Numbered from the stretch's first letter, positions 1-5,499 are shown. The stretch: 5,499 nt of DNA from Gemmatimonadota bacterium (GCA_947457715.1 CANGXK010000194.1:1-5499); one strand, 5' to 3'. Notes: generated from the sequence alone by a model not told the origin. Program-made: numbers and translations.

Positions 1-123
1 ACCAGCTTCATCCTGCCGGTCACCACGATCGACGACCACACCGTGAGCACCGGCGCACCGGGCCCGGTGGCGCAGCGATTGCGCGCCGCGTACTTCGAAC
101 GCGCGGAACGACTCGCGCAGTAG
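1..123 (+). CDS. Class IV PLP aminotransferase, C-terminal end (partial)
   Basis: This is the last 40 codons of a gene that begins before the window and ends at the TAG at 121-123. The tail reads as strand-forming residues followed by PVTTID, then a 'TGAPGPVAQRLR' segment and a short basic helix. That pattern (P-V-x-x-I-D, then a G-x-x-G-P turn and R-L-R-x-A-Y) is the usual C-terminus of fold-type IV aminotransferases, such as D-amino-acid transaminase, branched-chain aminotransferase and aminodeoxychorismate lyase. Such enzymes use pyridoxal phosphate in the cytosol. The catalytic lysine lies outside the window, so the substrate cannot be read. A D-alanine transaminase is my first guess and a branched-chain enzyme is the main alternative. 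The gene converges on the glycosyltransferase with only 10 bp between stop codons, leaving no room for a separate terminator. Confidence 0.7.
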   Translation, partial: TSFILPVTTIDDHTVSTGAPGPVAQRLRAAYFERAERLAQ

Positions 124-133
124 GACTCGCGCG

Positions 134-1327
134 CTACTGCGACACGTATCCGCGGTCTTTCCAGCGTACGTTGTTGCCGCGCGCGATTGCGGATACGCAG
201 ATCGCCAGTACGATCGCTCCGCCCAACGGGGCGAGTAGCGCGCGGCGAATCGGATCACCATTGAGCCGGTTCGCCGCCGCGAATGACGTCAGGATCGCCG
301 CACTCGTGGCGGCGCTCCACAGCAGCAGGGCCGTGCTCACCGGGCCGCCCAGCAGCATCGCGACCACGCACCACGCCAGCGCCACGAACGGCATCAGCAC
401 GCCGAGCGGAAACGACAGCAGAAAGAGCGGATACAGTCGTTGACCAACCGCCCCCCACCACATGGCGTGCCGTCCGCCGGCGTACATGTTCTTGCCCCAG
501 CCTTTCATGAGGCTGTCCAGACCGTCGTACATGCGCGTGCTGAGTTGGCCGATACCAAGCGCGAGCGACACGCGGTCGCCACGCGCCTGAATCGCCTGGG
601 CCATCATCACGTCTTCCGCCACGAACCCGCGCACCGGCTCATGGCCACCGATGGCGTCGTACACGCGCCGCGACAGCATGAAGCACTGCCCGTTGGCCAC
701 CACGTCGCGCGGATTGGTGGCCCGCTCCATCGCTGCCGCTCCGCCGTACCGGGTGAGAATGAGCGTGAACACCGACGGTTGCACGGCGCGCTCCCAGATG
801 GTGCCCATCTCCTGATGGCCGGCCACCGAGAGCAGTTCGGCGTTGCGCCGCTCGCGCATGCGGACCATGCGCCCTACCAGGTCGGGGGCATGGCGCGTGT
901 CGGCGTCGGTGAACAGCAGCAGCGATCCCGTCGCCTGCACCGCCCCCGACTGACAGGCCCACTGTTTCCCGAACCAGCCGGCGGGCAAATCCGGCGCGTT
1001 GACGATCTTCACCCGCGCGTCACTGCCGGCCGCCTCGCGGGCCAGAGCACCCGTTCCGTCGGAGGAATGATCGTCGATCACGATGAGTTCGAGATCCGGC
1101 CACGTCGACGCACGGATACTGCGAATGCAGGCCGCGATATGGACGGCCTCGTTCCGCGCCGGGAGCACGATACTCACCCGCGGCGTCGGTGCGGCGGTGG
1201 TGGCCGCCACGTCGATGTCGTCGAGGCTGGGCGTGGTGCGGAGCCGCCGGGCCAACACGAGCGGAGCGGCCACCCACGGCGTGGCGGCCGCAGCGGCGAG
1301 CCCGGTCGCAAGTGTCATGCTGATCAT
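134..1327 (-). CDS. Family 2 glycosyltransferase, membrane-anchored (lipid/carotenoid type)
   Basis: The protein of 397 residues probably moves a sugar from a nucleotide donor to a lipid acceptor at the inner membrane. It has one hydrophobic N-terminal segment (about residues 5-26). A GT-A domain follows: VSIVLPARNE at 51-60, IDDHSSDGT at 84-92 (donor-binding Asp), FTDAD at 139-143 (metal-binding DxD), and AED at 237-239 (likely base region). There is then a QLSTRMY segment (261-267), three hydrophobic membrane segments (about 299-326, 330-352 and 365-382), and a C-terminal V-R-W-K-D-R-x-Y. The 'GWFGKQWA' segment (117-124) and the C-terminal WKxRxY recall CrtQ/HpnB-like enzymes acting on carotenoids or in hopanoid clusters. 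That closer assignment is inference, because no carotenoid or hopanoid gene is nearby. The frame stays open for 128 more codons upstream, but that part is low-complexity Arg/Pro/Ala and lies across the start of the peptidase gene. I chose the ATG at 1327 because a GAGG lies 8 nt before it and homology-like sequence begins soon after. Confidence 0.85.
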   Translation of the reverse strand: MISMTLATGLAAAAATPWVAAPLVLARRLRTTPSLDDIDVAATTAAPTPRVSIVLPARNEAVHIAACIRSIRASTWPDLELIVIDDHSSDGTGALAREAAGSDARVKIVNAPDLPAGWFGKQWACQSGAVQATGSLLLFTDADTRHAPDLVGRMVRMRERRNAELLSVAGHQEMGTIWERAVQPSVFTLILTRYGGAAAMERATNPRDVVANGQCFMLSRRVYDAIGGHEPVRGFVAEDVMMAQAIQARGDRVSLALGIGQLSTRMYDGLDSLMKGWGKNMYAGGRHAMWWGAVGQRLYPLFLLSFPLGVLMPFVALAWCVVAMLLGGPVSTALLLWSAATSAAILTSFAAANRLNGDPIRRALLAPLGGAIVLAICVSAIARGNNVRWKDRGYVSQ

Positions 1328-1335
1328 GATTTCAA

Positions 1336-1339
1336 CCTC
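1336..1339 (-). promoter_or_regulatory. Ribosome binding site of the glycosyltransferase gene
   Basis: On the minus strand this reads GAGG, 8 nt before the ATG at 1327. It supports that start over the much longer open frame and over the ATG two codons downstream of it (1318). Confidence 0.5.
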
Positions 1340-1400
1340 GCCGGTCGATGACACCAGCGGCAGCGGTCGGTGCATATCGTGACGAGTCGGGGGCGCTCCG

Positions 1401-1429
1401 TTGCTCGCTCGAGTCAGGACCGATACGTT
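1401..1429 (+). promoter_or_regulatory. Weak candidate promoter for the peptidase-led cluster
   Basis: TTGCTC (1401-1406) and TACGTT (1424-1429) are 17 bp apart, in the divergent gap between the glycosyltransferase and the S66 peptidase. The -35 matches the sigma-70 consensus at four of six positions and the -10 at three of six. The expected transcription start falls on or next to the ATG at 1435, so the transcript could be leaderless. This would explain why that ATG has no well-spaced Shine-Dalgarno sequence. The match is weak and could be chance. Confidence 0.2.
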
Positions 1430-1434
1430 CACGC

Positions 1435-2418
1435 ATGGTCCCGGCTGCAGGCACTTTCGGTCTTCCCGAGGGCACTTCTCGAGGTGTGCCTCCCGCGCGC
1501 GGGCTGCGCCTCCCGCGCCTCCTGCCCCCGGGCGCACGGGTGGCGATGATCTCGCCCTCGGGGCCGCTCCAGGGGCCCCACGAGCTCGAGCGCGCTGTCG
1601 CGACCGCGGAGTCATTGGGCTGGGCCGTGCAGGTCGGCCACCATGCGCTCCGGCGGACGGGATACTTCGCTGGCGACGATGCGCAACGTGGTGATGATCT
1701 GCTCGCGGCACTCCACGATGAGGCCATCGACGGGATCTGGTGTCTTCGTGGCGGCTACGGCGCGGCGCGCCTGCTCCCCAGGCTTTCGCCGGAATTACTC
1801 CGGGGTCACCCGAAGGCGCTTATCGGTTACTCCGACATCACGGCGCTCCACGCGGCTTGGCAGCGCGCCGGCCTGATGAGCTATCACGGGCCCACCGCCC
1901 GCTCGCCGTTATCGGCGTTCTCGCGCGTGTCGATGGTGCGTGCCGTGCAGGATGGCGCCGACAGCTGTGGCGAAGCGCCGCAGGCGCGCATCGTGCGCAG
2001 TGGCCGCGCCACCGGCCGACTGGCGGGCGGGAATCTGGCGCTGGTATCGTCACTCTGCGGCACGCCGTGGGCCGTCGACTTCCGCGGCGCGATCGTGGTG
2101 CTGGAAGACGTCGGCGAAGCGACCTATCGACTCGATCGGATGTTGACGCAACTCCGGCTGGCCGGGGCCTTCGATGGCTGTGTCGGCGTGGCGTTCGGCC
2201 AGTGCACCGAGTGCCCCGACACCACCGACGACGGCACGCGGACCATCGACGCCATCGTGACCGAACTGGCCGACGCGTTACAGGTGCCGACACTGCACGG
2301 TATCCCCGTTGGCCATATTTCCGATCAGTGGACGATTCCGCTCGGTGCGCTCGCGACGCTCGATGTCGACGCGCGGACGCTCGCGGTGTCGACCGCAGAT
2401 GTCTCGCTGGCTTCCTGA
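1435..2418 (+). CDS. S66 family serine peptidase (LD-carboxypeptidase / MccF-like)
   Basis: Family members cut the L,D bond between the diamino acid and terminal D-Ala of murein tetrapeptides during cell-wall recycling (LdcA), or inactivate microcin C-type peptides (MccF). From the ATG at 1435 the product has 327 residues, close to the usual 300-350. An ISPSGP strand (39-44) opens the N-terminal domain. LRGGYGAARLLP (104-115) and GYSDIT follow, with nucleophile Ser133. AGGNLALVSSLCGTPW (197-212) begins the C-terminal domain. LEDVGEATYRLDR (223-235) carries catalytic Glu224, and GIPVGH carries catalytic His294. The Ser-Glu-His triad is therefore complete, and no signal peptide is seen, which suggests a cytosolic enzyme. 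The start is uncertain. The frame is open back to an ATG at 1348, which has no ribosome site and would nearly touch the divergent gene. A GTG at 1486 lies nearer the domain edge. The gene leads the cluster, with the rhodanese 28 bp downstream. LdcA and MccF functions cannot be told apart here. Confidence 0.88.
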   Translation: MVPAAGTFGLPEGTSRGVPPARGLRLPRLLPPGARVAMISPSGPLQGPHELERAVATAESLGWAVQVGHHALRRTGYFAGDDAQRGDDLLAALHDEAIDGIWCLRGGYGAARLLPRLSPELLRGHPKALIGYSDITALHAAWQRAGLMSYHGPTARSPLSAFSRVSMVRAVQDGADSCGEAPQARIVRSGRATGRLAGGNLALVSSLCGTPWAVDFRGAIVVLEDVGEATYRLDRMLTQLRLAGAFDGCVGVAFGQCTECPDTTDDGTRTIDAIVTELADALQVPTLHGIPVGHISDQWTIPLGALATLDVDARTLAVSTADVSLAS

Positions 2419-2446
2419 TGCACACTGACTCACACCGAGTATCCAT

Positions 2447-2803
2447 ATGAAAACCGCACAGCAGCTGATCGCCGAGGCGAAGGCTGGGATTGCCGAAGTG
2501 ACGGCGCGTGAAGTGCAGGATCGCCTCGCCGCCGGCGAGCCGTTGGTGCTGATCGACGTGCGTGAACAGAACGAGTGGAATCTTGGACATGCGGCACCGG
2601 CACAGTACATCGGTCGCGGTGTGCTCGAGAGCCAGGTCGAATCGCGCGTGCCGCGTGACGCACCAGTTGTGCTGATGTGCGCGAGTGGCAATCGCTCGGC
2701 GTTGGCCGCCAGCACGTTGCACGAGATGGGTTACTCGAACGTCGCTTCGATGGCGGGGGGATACCGTGATTGGGTCGCGTCGGGTGGCGAGGTGGCCGAC
2801 TGA
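2447..2803 (+). CDS. Single-domain rhodanese (sulfurtransferase)
   Basis: The 118-residue cytosolic protein carries one rhodanese domain, as in GlpE/PspE-type proteins. Such proteins take sulfane sulfur onto an active-site cysteine and pass it to cyanide, thiols or protein partners. The visible marks are the LIDVRE strand-turn (35-40), ExW..GH (41-48), and the active-site loop CASGNRS with Cys78 and Arg83. This six-residue loop is typical of sulfurtransferases rather than Cdc25-like phosphatases. GYSNVASMAGGYRDW (95-109) closes the domain. An N-terminal helix of about 20 residues precedes it. The ATG at 2447 starts the frame with only a poor GAG upstream, so translation may depend on coupling to the peptidase gene, whose stop is 28 bp before. 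Its 3' end overlaps the Nudix gene by 34 bp if the TTG start of the latter is right. The physiological acceptor is unknown. Confidence 0.92.
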   Translation: MKTAQQLIAEAKAGIAEVTAREVQDRLAAGEPLVLIDVREQNEWNLGHAAPAQYIGRGVLESQVESRVPRDAPVVLMCASGNRSALAASTLHEMGYSNVASMAGGYRDWVASGGEVAD

Positions 2804-3420
2804 GCGAGACGACGCGAGACCAGTTGCTGCAGCGGGCGCTGCAACACGCCGACGTGTCGCGCCTCGCGAGACGTCTGGCGAGTCGCATGCCCGTCGACGC
2901 TGTGCCGGTGGCCGATTCGCGGCTCGCCGCCGTGTCGGCGGTGATTCGCGTGGTTGATGATGAGCCGGAGTTGCTGTTCATCAAGCGCGCAGAGCTGGAA
3001 CGGGATCCGTGGAGCGGGCATATGGCATTCCCCGGCGGTCGCCTGGAGCCAGGTGACGCTTCGCTCGAGATGACCGCGGTGCGGGAAACGCAGGAAGAGC
3101 TCGCGCTCGACCTCACCAACGGGCGCATGCTGGGGCGTCTCGACGACCTCGCGCCGCGCAATCGCTCCCTGCCGCCGATCATCTTGCGGCCATTCGTGGC
3201 CCTCGTCGAGCCAAGCGTCTCGTTCGTACCCAGCGAAGAAGTGGCGGCCACGTTCTGGGTGCCCCTCGCGCGATTGCGCCATGAGGACTCGAGAGCCGAG
3301 TACGTCATGGAGATCAACGGCCAGCGCGCCAGCTTTCCCGCGTTTCGCGTCGCAGAGCACTTCGTGTGGGGGCTGACCGAGCGCATCGTCCGCCAGCTGC
3401 TGGCGTTGGTCGGTCCCTGA
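2770..3420 (+). CDS. NudL-type Nudix hydrolase, probable CoA pyrophosphatase
   Basis: The product (216 residues from TTG 2770) is a soluble Nudix hydrolase. NudL/Pcd1-type members cleave CoA and its derivatives to 3',5'-ADP and 4'-phosphopantetheine. The CoA-type signature before the Nudix box is visible: LLFIKRAE (68-75) followed by W-S-G-H-M-A-F-P-G-G (81-90). The box itself runs from Gly90 to about Leu113, with RETQEE (105-110) giving the metal-binding Glu106, Glu109 and Glu110. An Asp (96) stands where the general motif has Glu, and one extra residue sits before the RE, as I recall for NudL. The C-terminal part (about 150-215) resembles the rest of the NudL fold. The start is uncertain. 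TTG 2770 has a GGGGGGA run 8 nt upstream (2755-2761) and overlaps the rhodanese by 34 bp. TTG 2824 and ATG 2887 are shorter choices that keep the Nudix domain. Activity on another nucleotide is possible. Confidence 0.87.
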   Translation: MGRVGWRGGRLSETTRDQLLQRALQHADVSRLARRLASRMPVDAVPVADSRLAAVSAVIRVVDDEPELLFIKRAELERDPWSGHMAFPGGRLEPGDASLEMTAVRETQEELALDLTNGRMLGRLDDLAPRNRSLPPIILRPFVALVEPSVSFVPSEEVAATFWVPLARLRHEDSRAEYVMEINGQRASFPAFRVAEHFVWGLTERIVRQLLALVGP

Positions 3421-3448
3421 TGCACCACAACCATCCACTCCATTGTCC

Positions 3449-3454
3449 GAGGGA
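3449..3454 (+). promoter_or_regulatory. Ribosome binding site deciding the gamma-glutamyltransferase start
   Basis: GAGGGA lies 6 nt before the TTG at 3461. This spacing favours TTG 3461 over the in-frame TTG at 3443, because from 3443 the site would lie inside the coding sequence. Confidence 0.55.
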
Positions 3455-3460
3455 CTGACG

Positions 3461-5239
3461 TTGCCGACGTACTCCGCGCGTGATCGCGCTGTTCGAACTC
3501 TCGCCTCGACGGCGATCCTGCTGGCCGGCATCACGGCCACGGCGTGCGTGCGCCCCGCGGCCACCGCCGTCGCCCCGGGTTCAGGCAAGCGGGTTGAGAG
3601 TGACCGAGGCATGGTCGCCGCTTCGCATCCTGATGCCGCGGCCGCCGGTGCGACCATCCTGGCGCAGGGCGGCAACGCCGTCGACGCCTTCGCTGCGACG
3701 GCGTTCGCGCTCTCCGTTACCGACGTCTCGCAGACGGGGCTCGGCGGCGGCGGCGCGCTGACCTTCTATGACGCGACGACGAAGACGGTCGAACACGTGT
3801 CATTCTATCCGCGCGCCGGCGAAGACGGGAACTGGGCTCTGGCCGACACGTCGCGCGGCCGTCGCCCCGGTCGCGCCGCGGCCACGCCCGGCATGGTTGC
3901 CGGCGTGCTCGACGCCCATGGCAAGTGGGGCAAGCTCACGCGCGCGCAGGTGATGGCGCCGGCCATTGTGCTCGCCCGCGACGGATTCATCGTCTCGCCG
4001 CTGTTGGCCCGTACGATTGTGGCGTCACGCGACAAATTGATGGCCGACTCGCTCGCCGCCGCGCGCTTCATGCCACGTGGAGAGGCGCTGCGCCCAGGCG
4101 ATCGGCTCGTGCAGCCCGAACTGGCGGCCACCTTGCAGCGCATCGCAGACGCCGGCGCGCCGGCGTTCTATACGGGACCGGTCGCGGAGCGGTTGTCGGC
4201 CAAAGTCCAGGCGCAGGGGGGGCTCGTCACCGTGCGTGATATGAACAGCTACTTCGTGACGGCCATGCGTCCGCTCTGCACGATGTGGCGCGGCTACACG
4301 CTGCTCGGCGCACCGCCGCCAATGGGAGGCGCGTCGGTGCTCGAAATGCTGCAGTTGGCCGACGCCTCCGGGGTGGCCGATGCCGGGTCGTTCACCGACA
4401 ATGGTACGGCGGTCACCAAGCTCGCCGACATCATGCGGATCGGGAACGCCGACGCCGGCGCGTACCGCGGTGATCCGGCGGCGATGCGCGTACCGGCTCA
4501 CGGTGTCGTGCATCCGGAGTTCGCACGGCAGCGAGCCGGACTGGTGGGAGGCCCCGTGCCCGACACGGCGGTCGCCGGCAATCCATGGGCGTACGATACG
4601 CTTGCCGCACCTGGAGCGTGTACCAAGCTCAATCCGTATCCCGCGTCGGTCGCGATGCCGGCTGCGACGCGCAGCGGTGACGAGAGTGGCGACGAGGAAG
4701 GCCAGAGCTTCACGTCACATCTGGCGGTGGTCGATGGCGACGGCAGTGCCGTCTCCGCTACGACCACGGTCGGGGTGCTTTTCGGGTCAGGCGTGTATAC
4801 CGACGGATTTTTCCTGAACTCCGCGGGCAGCAACTTCGATGCGAAGACGCGCGGCACGAACCGCTACGCGATCTCGACGATGTCACCGACGCTCATTCTC
4901 GAAGGCAATAAGGTACGGCTCGTCGTCGGCGCCGCCGGTTCGCAGTACATCCAGCCGGCCATCACCCAGGTCACGATTCGGATGCTCGCCTTCGGCGAAG
5001 ATCCCGCCGTGGCACTCTCGGCGCCGCGCATTCACACCAGCAGCACGATGAAGGAAGTTGAAGTGGAGCCCGGCTTTTCAAACAGTGTGTATGCGGCGCT
5101 CGTGGCACGCGGGTATGCTCCGGCCAGTCGGGTGCGCGACATCAGCTTTGGCGGCGTGCACGCCGTGTTCGTGCGGAAAGACGGCAAGCGGATCGGTGTG
5201 GCCGACCCGCGGCGAGACGGTACCGCAGCGGGCTGGTAA
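3461..5239 (+). CDS. ggt: Gamma-glutamyltransferase family Ntn-hydrolase, putative lipoprotein
   Basis: The precursor of 592 residues should cut itself before a catalytic threonine and then hydrolyse or transfer gamma-glutamyl groups of glutathione-like compounds outside the cytoplasm. The N-terminus is a basic start followed by a hydrophobic stretch ending at Cys29 (ITATAC). This looks like a lipoprotein signal, although the lipobox has Ala rather than Leu at -3. Family marks are GNAVDAFAATAFAL (71-84), TGLGGGG (92-98), ATPGMVAG (141-148), and FTSHLAVVD with the predicted nucleophile Thr418. FGSGVYTDGFFLN (441-453), STMSPT (472-477) and a GAAGSQYI turn (490-497) follow. Cleavage would give a large chain (to 417) and a small chain of 175 residues. 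An acidic patch (SGDESGDEEG, 405-414) precedes the cleavage site. Against the E. coli enzyme as I remember it, the lid loop before STMSPT is missing and several substrate-contact residues differ, so the true substrate may not be glutathione. The gene starts 40 bp after the Nudix stop and probably ends the cluster. Confidence 0.88.
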   Translation: MPTYSARDRAVRTLASTAILLAGITATACVRPAATAVAPGSGKRVESDRGMVAASHPDAAAAGATILAQGGNAVDAFAATAFALSVTDVSQTGLGGGGALTFYDATTKTVEHVSFYPRAGEDGNWALADTSRGRRPGRAAATPGMVAGVLDAHGKWGKLTRAQVMAPAIVLARDGFIVSPLLARTIVASRDKLMADSLAAARFMPRGEALRPGDRLVQPELAATLQRIADAGAPAFYTGPVAERLSAKVQAQGGLVTVRDMNSYFVTAMRPLCTMWRGYTLLGAPPPMGGASVLEMLQLADASGVADAGSFTDNGTAVTKLADIMRIGNADAGAYRGDPAAMRVPAHGVVHPEFARQRAGLVGGPVPDTAVAGNPWAYDTLAAPGACTKLNPYPASVAMPAATRSGDESGDEEGQSFTSHLAVVDGDGSAVSATTTVGVLFGSGVYTDGFFLNSAGSNFDAKTRGTNRYAISTMSPTLILEGNKVRLVVGAAGSQYIQPAITQVTIRMLAFGEDPAVALSAPRIHTSSTMKEVEVEPGFSNSVYAALVARGYAPASRVRDISFGGVHAVFVRKDGKRIGVADPRRDGTAAGW

Positions 5240-5252
5240 GCGCGTCCGTAGC

Positions 5253-5291
5253 CGGGCGCCTAGCGATCAGATTCCCGCGCCGGGGCGCCCG
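5253..5291 (+). terminator. GC-rich inverted repeat after the gamma-glutamyltransferase gene
   Basis: CGGGCGCC (5253-5260) and GGCGCCCG (5284-5291) can form a perfect 8-bp stem around a 23-nt loop, starting 14 bp after the stop codon. It could help end the upstream transcript. No T-run follows and the loop is long, so a standard intrinsic terminator is not shown. In DNA this GC-rich, such a repeat may arise by chance. Confidence 0.25.
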
Positions 5292-5318
5292 CGCCTGCCT
5301 CGGCGACGGCGTGGGTTC

Positions 5319-5346
5319 TTGTCAAAAAGTTAGGAGTGCCTAATTT
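5319..5346 (+). promoter_or_regulatory. Promoter of the Nramp transporter gene, possibly leaderless
   Basis: TTGTCA (5319-5324; five of six bases match the sigma-70 -35 consensus) and TAATTT (5341-5346; T, A and final T conserved) are 16 bp apart, in a local AT-rich island. Only six bases separate the -10 from the ATG at 5353, so transcription would start at or beside the start codon. The absence of a properly spaced Shine-Dalgarno fits this: GGAG at 5333-5336 is 16 nt away, and AGGG at 5348-5351 is a single base from the ATG. Confidence 0.5.
5330..5343. promoter_or_regulatory. Putative DtxR/MntR-family operator
   Basis: TTAGG-AGTG-CCTAA is a perfect inverted repeat of 5-bp arms. Extended to 19 bp (5330-5348), it agrees at 13 positions with the DtxR/IdeR consensus as I recall it (TTAGGTTAG-S-CTAACCTAA). 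Another TTAGG lies at 5346-5350, 16 bp from the first. The repeat fills the space between the proposed -35 and reaches into the -10, so a bound Mn2+- or Fe2+-loaded repressor would block RNA polymerase. The location, before a metal transporter, strengthens the call. The identity of the regulator is inferred. Confidence 0.55.
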
Positions 5347-5352
5347 TAGGGT

Positions 5353-5499
5353 ATGGCTCCTGCGAATACTGACCCGACGCCGTCATCCGCACCCGTTCCT
5401 GCCACTGAGTCTGCGTCCAGTGCAGAGCCCGGCTGGCGCCGCGCCCGGCTCGCGCCGTCGCTCGCCGAGGTGCACCGCTCGGTTGAGGTGAATGGCGCC
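5353..5499 (+). CDS. Nramp-family Mn2+/Fe2+ transporter, N-terminal start (partial)
   Basis: The first 49 codons of a gene run off the right edge. The N-terminus is about 30 residues of Ala/Pro/Ser/Thr-rich, probably disordered sequence. After it, W-R-R-A-R-L-A-P-S-L-A-E-V-H-R-S-V-E-V appears, which matches the 'SL.EVH.SV.V' segment found shortly before the first membrane helix of many bacterial Nramp (MntH-type) proteins. These are proton-coupled divalent metal importers of the inner membrane. The metal-binding DPGN motif would lie just beyond the window, so the assignment rests on the short pre-helix segment and on the metal-repressor-like operator upstream. The ATG at 5353 is the only reasonable start visible, and it lacks a well-placed ribosome site, which suggests leaderless translation. 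Confidence 0.68.
   Translation, partial: MAPANTDPTPSSAPVPATESASSAEPGWRRARLAPSLAEVHRSVEVNGA

Noticed and set aside
124..133. A terminator between the converging aminotransferase and glycosyltransferase genes
   Set aside because: Only 10 bp separate the stop codons, and I found no convincing stem with a T-run there.
440..1351. Plus-strand open frame of 303 codons across the glycosyltransferase
   Set aside because: Its product is rich in His and Arg with no recognisable motif, and it is fully antisense to a gene with clear GT2 motifs. It is a shadow frame caused by high GC.
1328..1434. A promoter for the glycosyltransferase on the minus strand of the divergent gap
   Set aside because: One must exist somewhere upstream, but I could find no -35/-10 pair good enough to place it.
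1328..1711. N-terminal extension of the minus-strand glycosyltransferase frame by 128 codons
   Set aside because: It is low-complexity Arg/Pro/Ala/Gly sequence with no domain and lies antisense to the start of the S66 peptidase. The ATG at 1327 has a good ribosome site.
1740..2450. Plus-strand 236-codon frame overlapping the S66 peptidase
   Set aside because: It is an Arg-rich shadow in another frame, without motifs. The peptidase frame holds the Ser-Glu-His triad.
1838..3675. Three long minus-strand open frames (1838-2722, 2430-3443, 2731-3675)
   Set aside because: They are antisense to the S66, rhodanese, Nudix and GGT genes, which carry complete catalytic motifs. The translated minus frames show only Arg/Ser/Ala-rich composition.
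5058..5333. Plus-strand frame crossing the GGT stop and the intergenic gap
   Set aside because: Most of it overlaps the conserved GGT C-terminus. The remainder is Arg/Pro-rich and runs through the inverted repeat and into the promoter, with no sign of a protein.

Overview
The window is GC-rich, gene-dense bacterial chromosome. It uses TTG as well as ATG starts and leaves short gaps or overlaps between genes. The gene set and the style of the genes would fit a Gemmatimonadota-like soil or freshwater bacterium, but this is an impression. No phylogenetic marker is present.

Layout. The left edge (1-123) holds the last 40 codons of a plus-strand PLP-dependent class IV aminotransferase of the D-alanine/branched-chain type. 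Ten bases later it meets, tail to tail, a minus-strand membrane-anchored family 2 glycosyltransferase (134-1327), which resembles enzymes that glycosylate carotenoid or hopanoid lipids. A divergent gap of about 107 bp (1328-1434) separates it from a plus-strand cluster of four genes. These are an S66 (LD-carboxypeptidase/MccF-like) serine peptidase, a single-domain rhodanese, a NudL-type Nudix hydrolase (probable CoA pyrophosphatase) and a lipoprotein-like gamma-glutamyltransferase. The rhodanese and Nudix genes overlap and the other gaps are 28 and 40 bp, so the four are probably co-transcribed. After a 113-bp gap the first 49 codons of an Nramp (MntH-like) Mn2+/Fe2+ transporter run off the right edge.

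How the genes may fit together. The aminotransferase tail, the S66 peptidase and the gamma-glutamyltransferase could all belong to peptide, murein or glutathione salvage: release of D-Ala or peptides, transfer or hydrolysis of gamma-glutamyl groups, and transamination. The rhodanese and Nudix proteins add sulfur/thiol and CoA housekeeping. This is inference from gene order. The transporter looks like a separate transcription unit.

Most interesting site. An AT-rich island just before the transporter contains a perfect inverted repeat, TTAGG-N4-CCTAA, that resembles a DtxR/IdeR/MntR-family operator. It lies between a good -35 (TTGTCA) and a plausible -10 (TAATTT) that would start the transcript at or next to the ATG. 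This suggests a metal-repressed, leaderless transporter mRNA. A second point is that the gamma-glutamyltransferase appears to lack the lid loop and several of the usual glutamate-recognition residues. I saw no mobile elements, CRISPR arrays, tRNAs or rRNAs.
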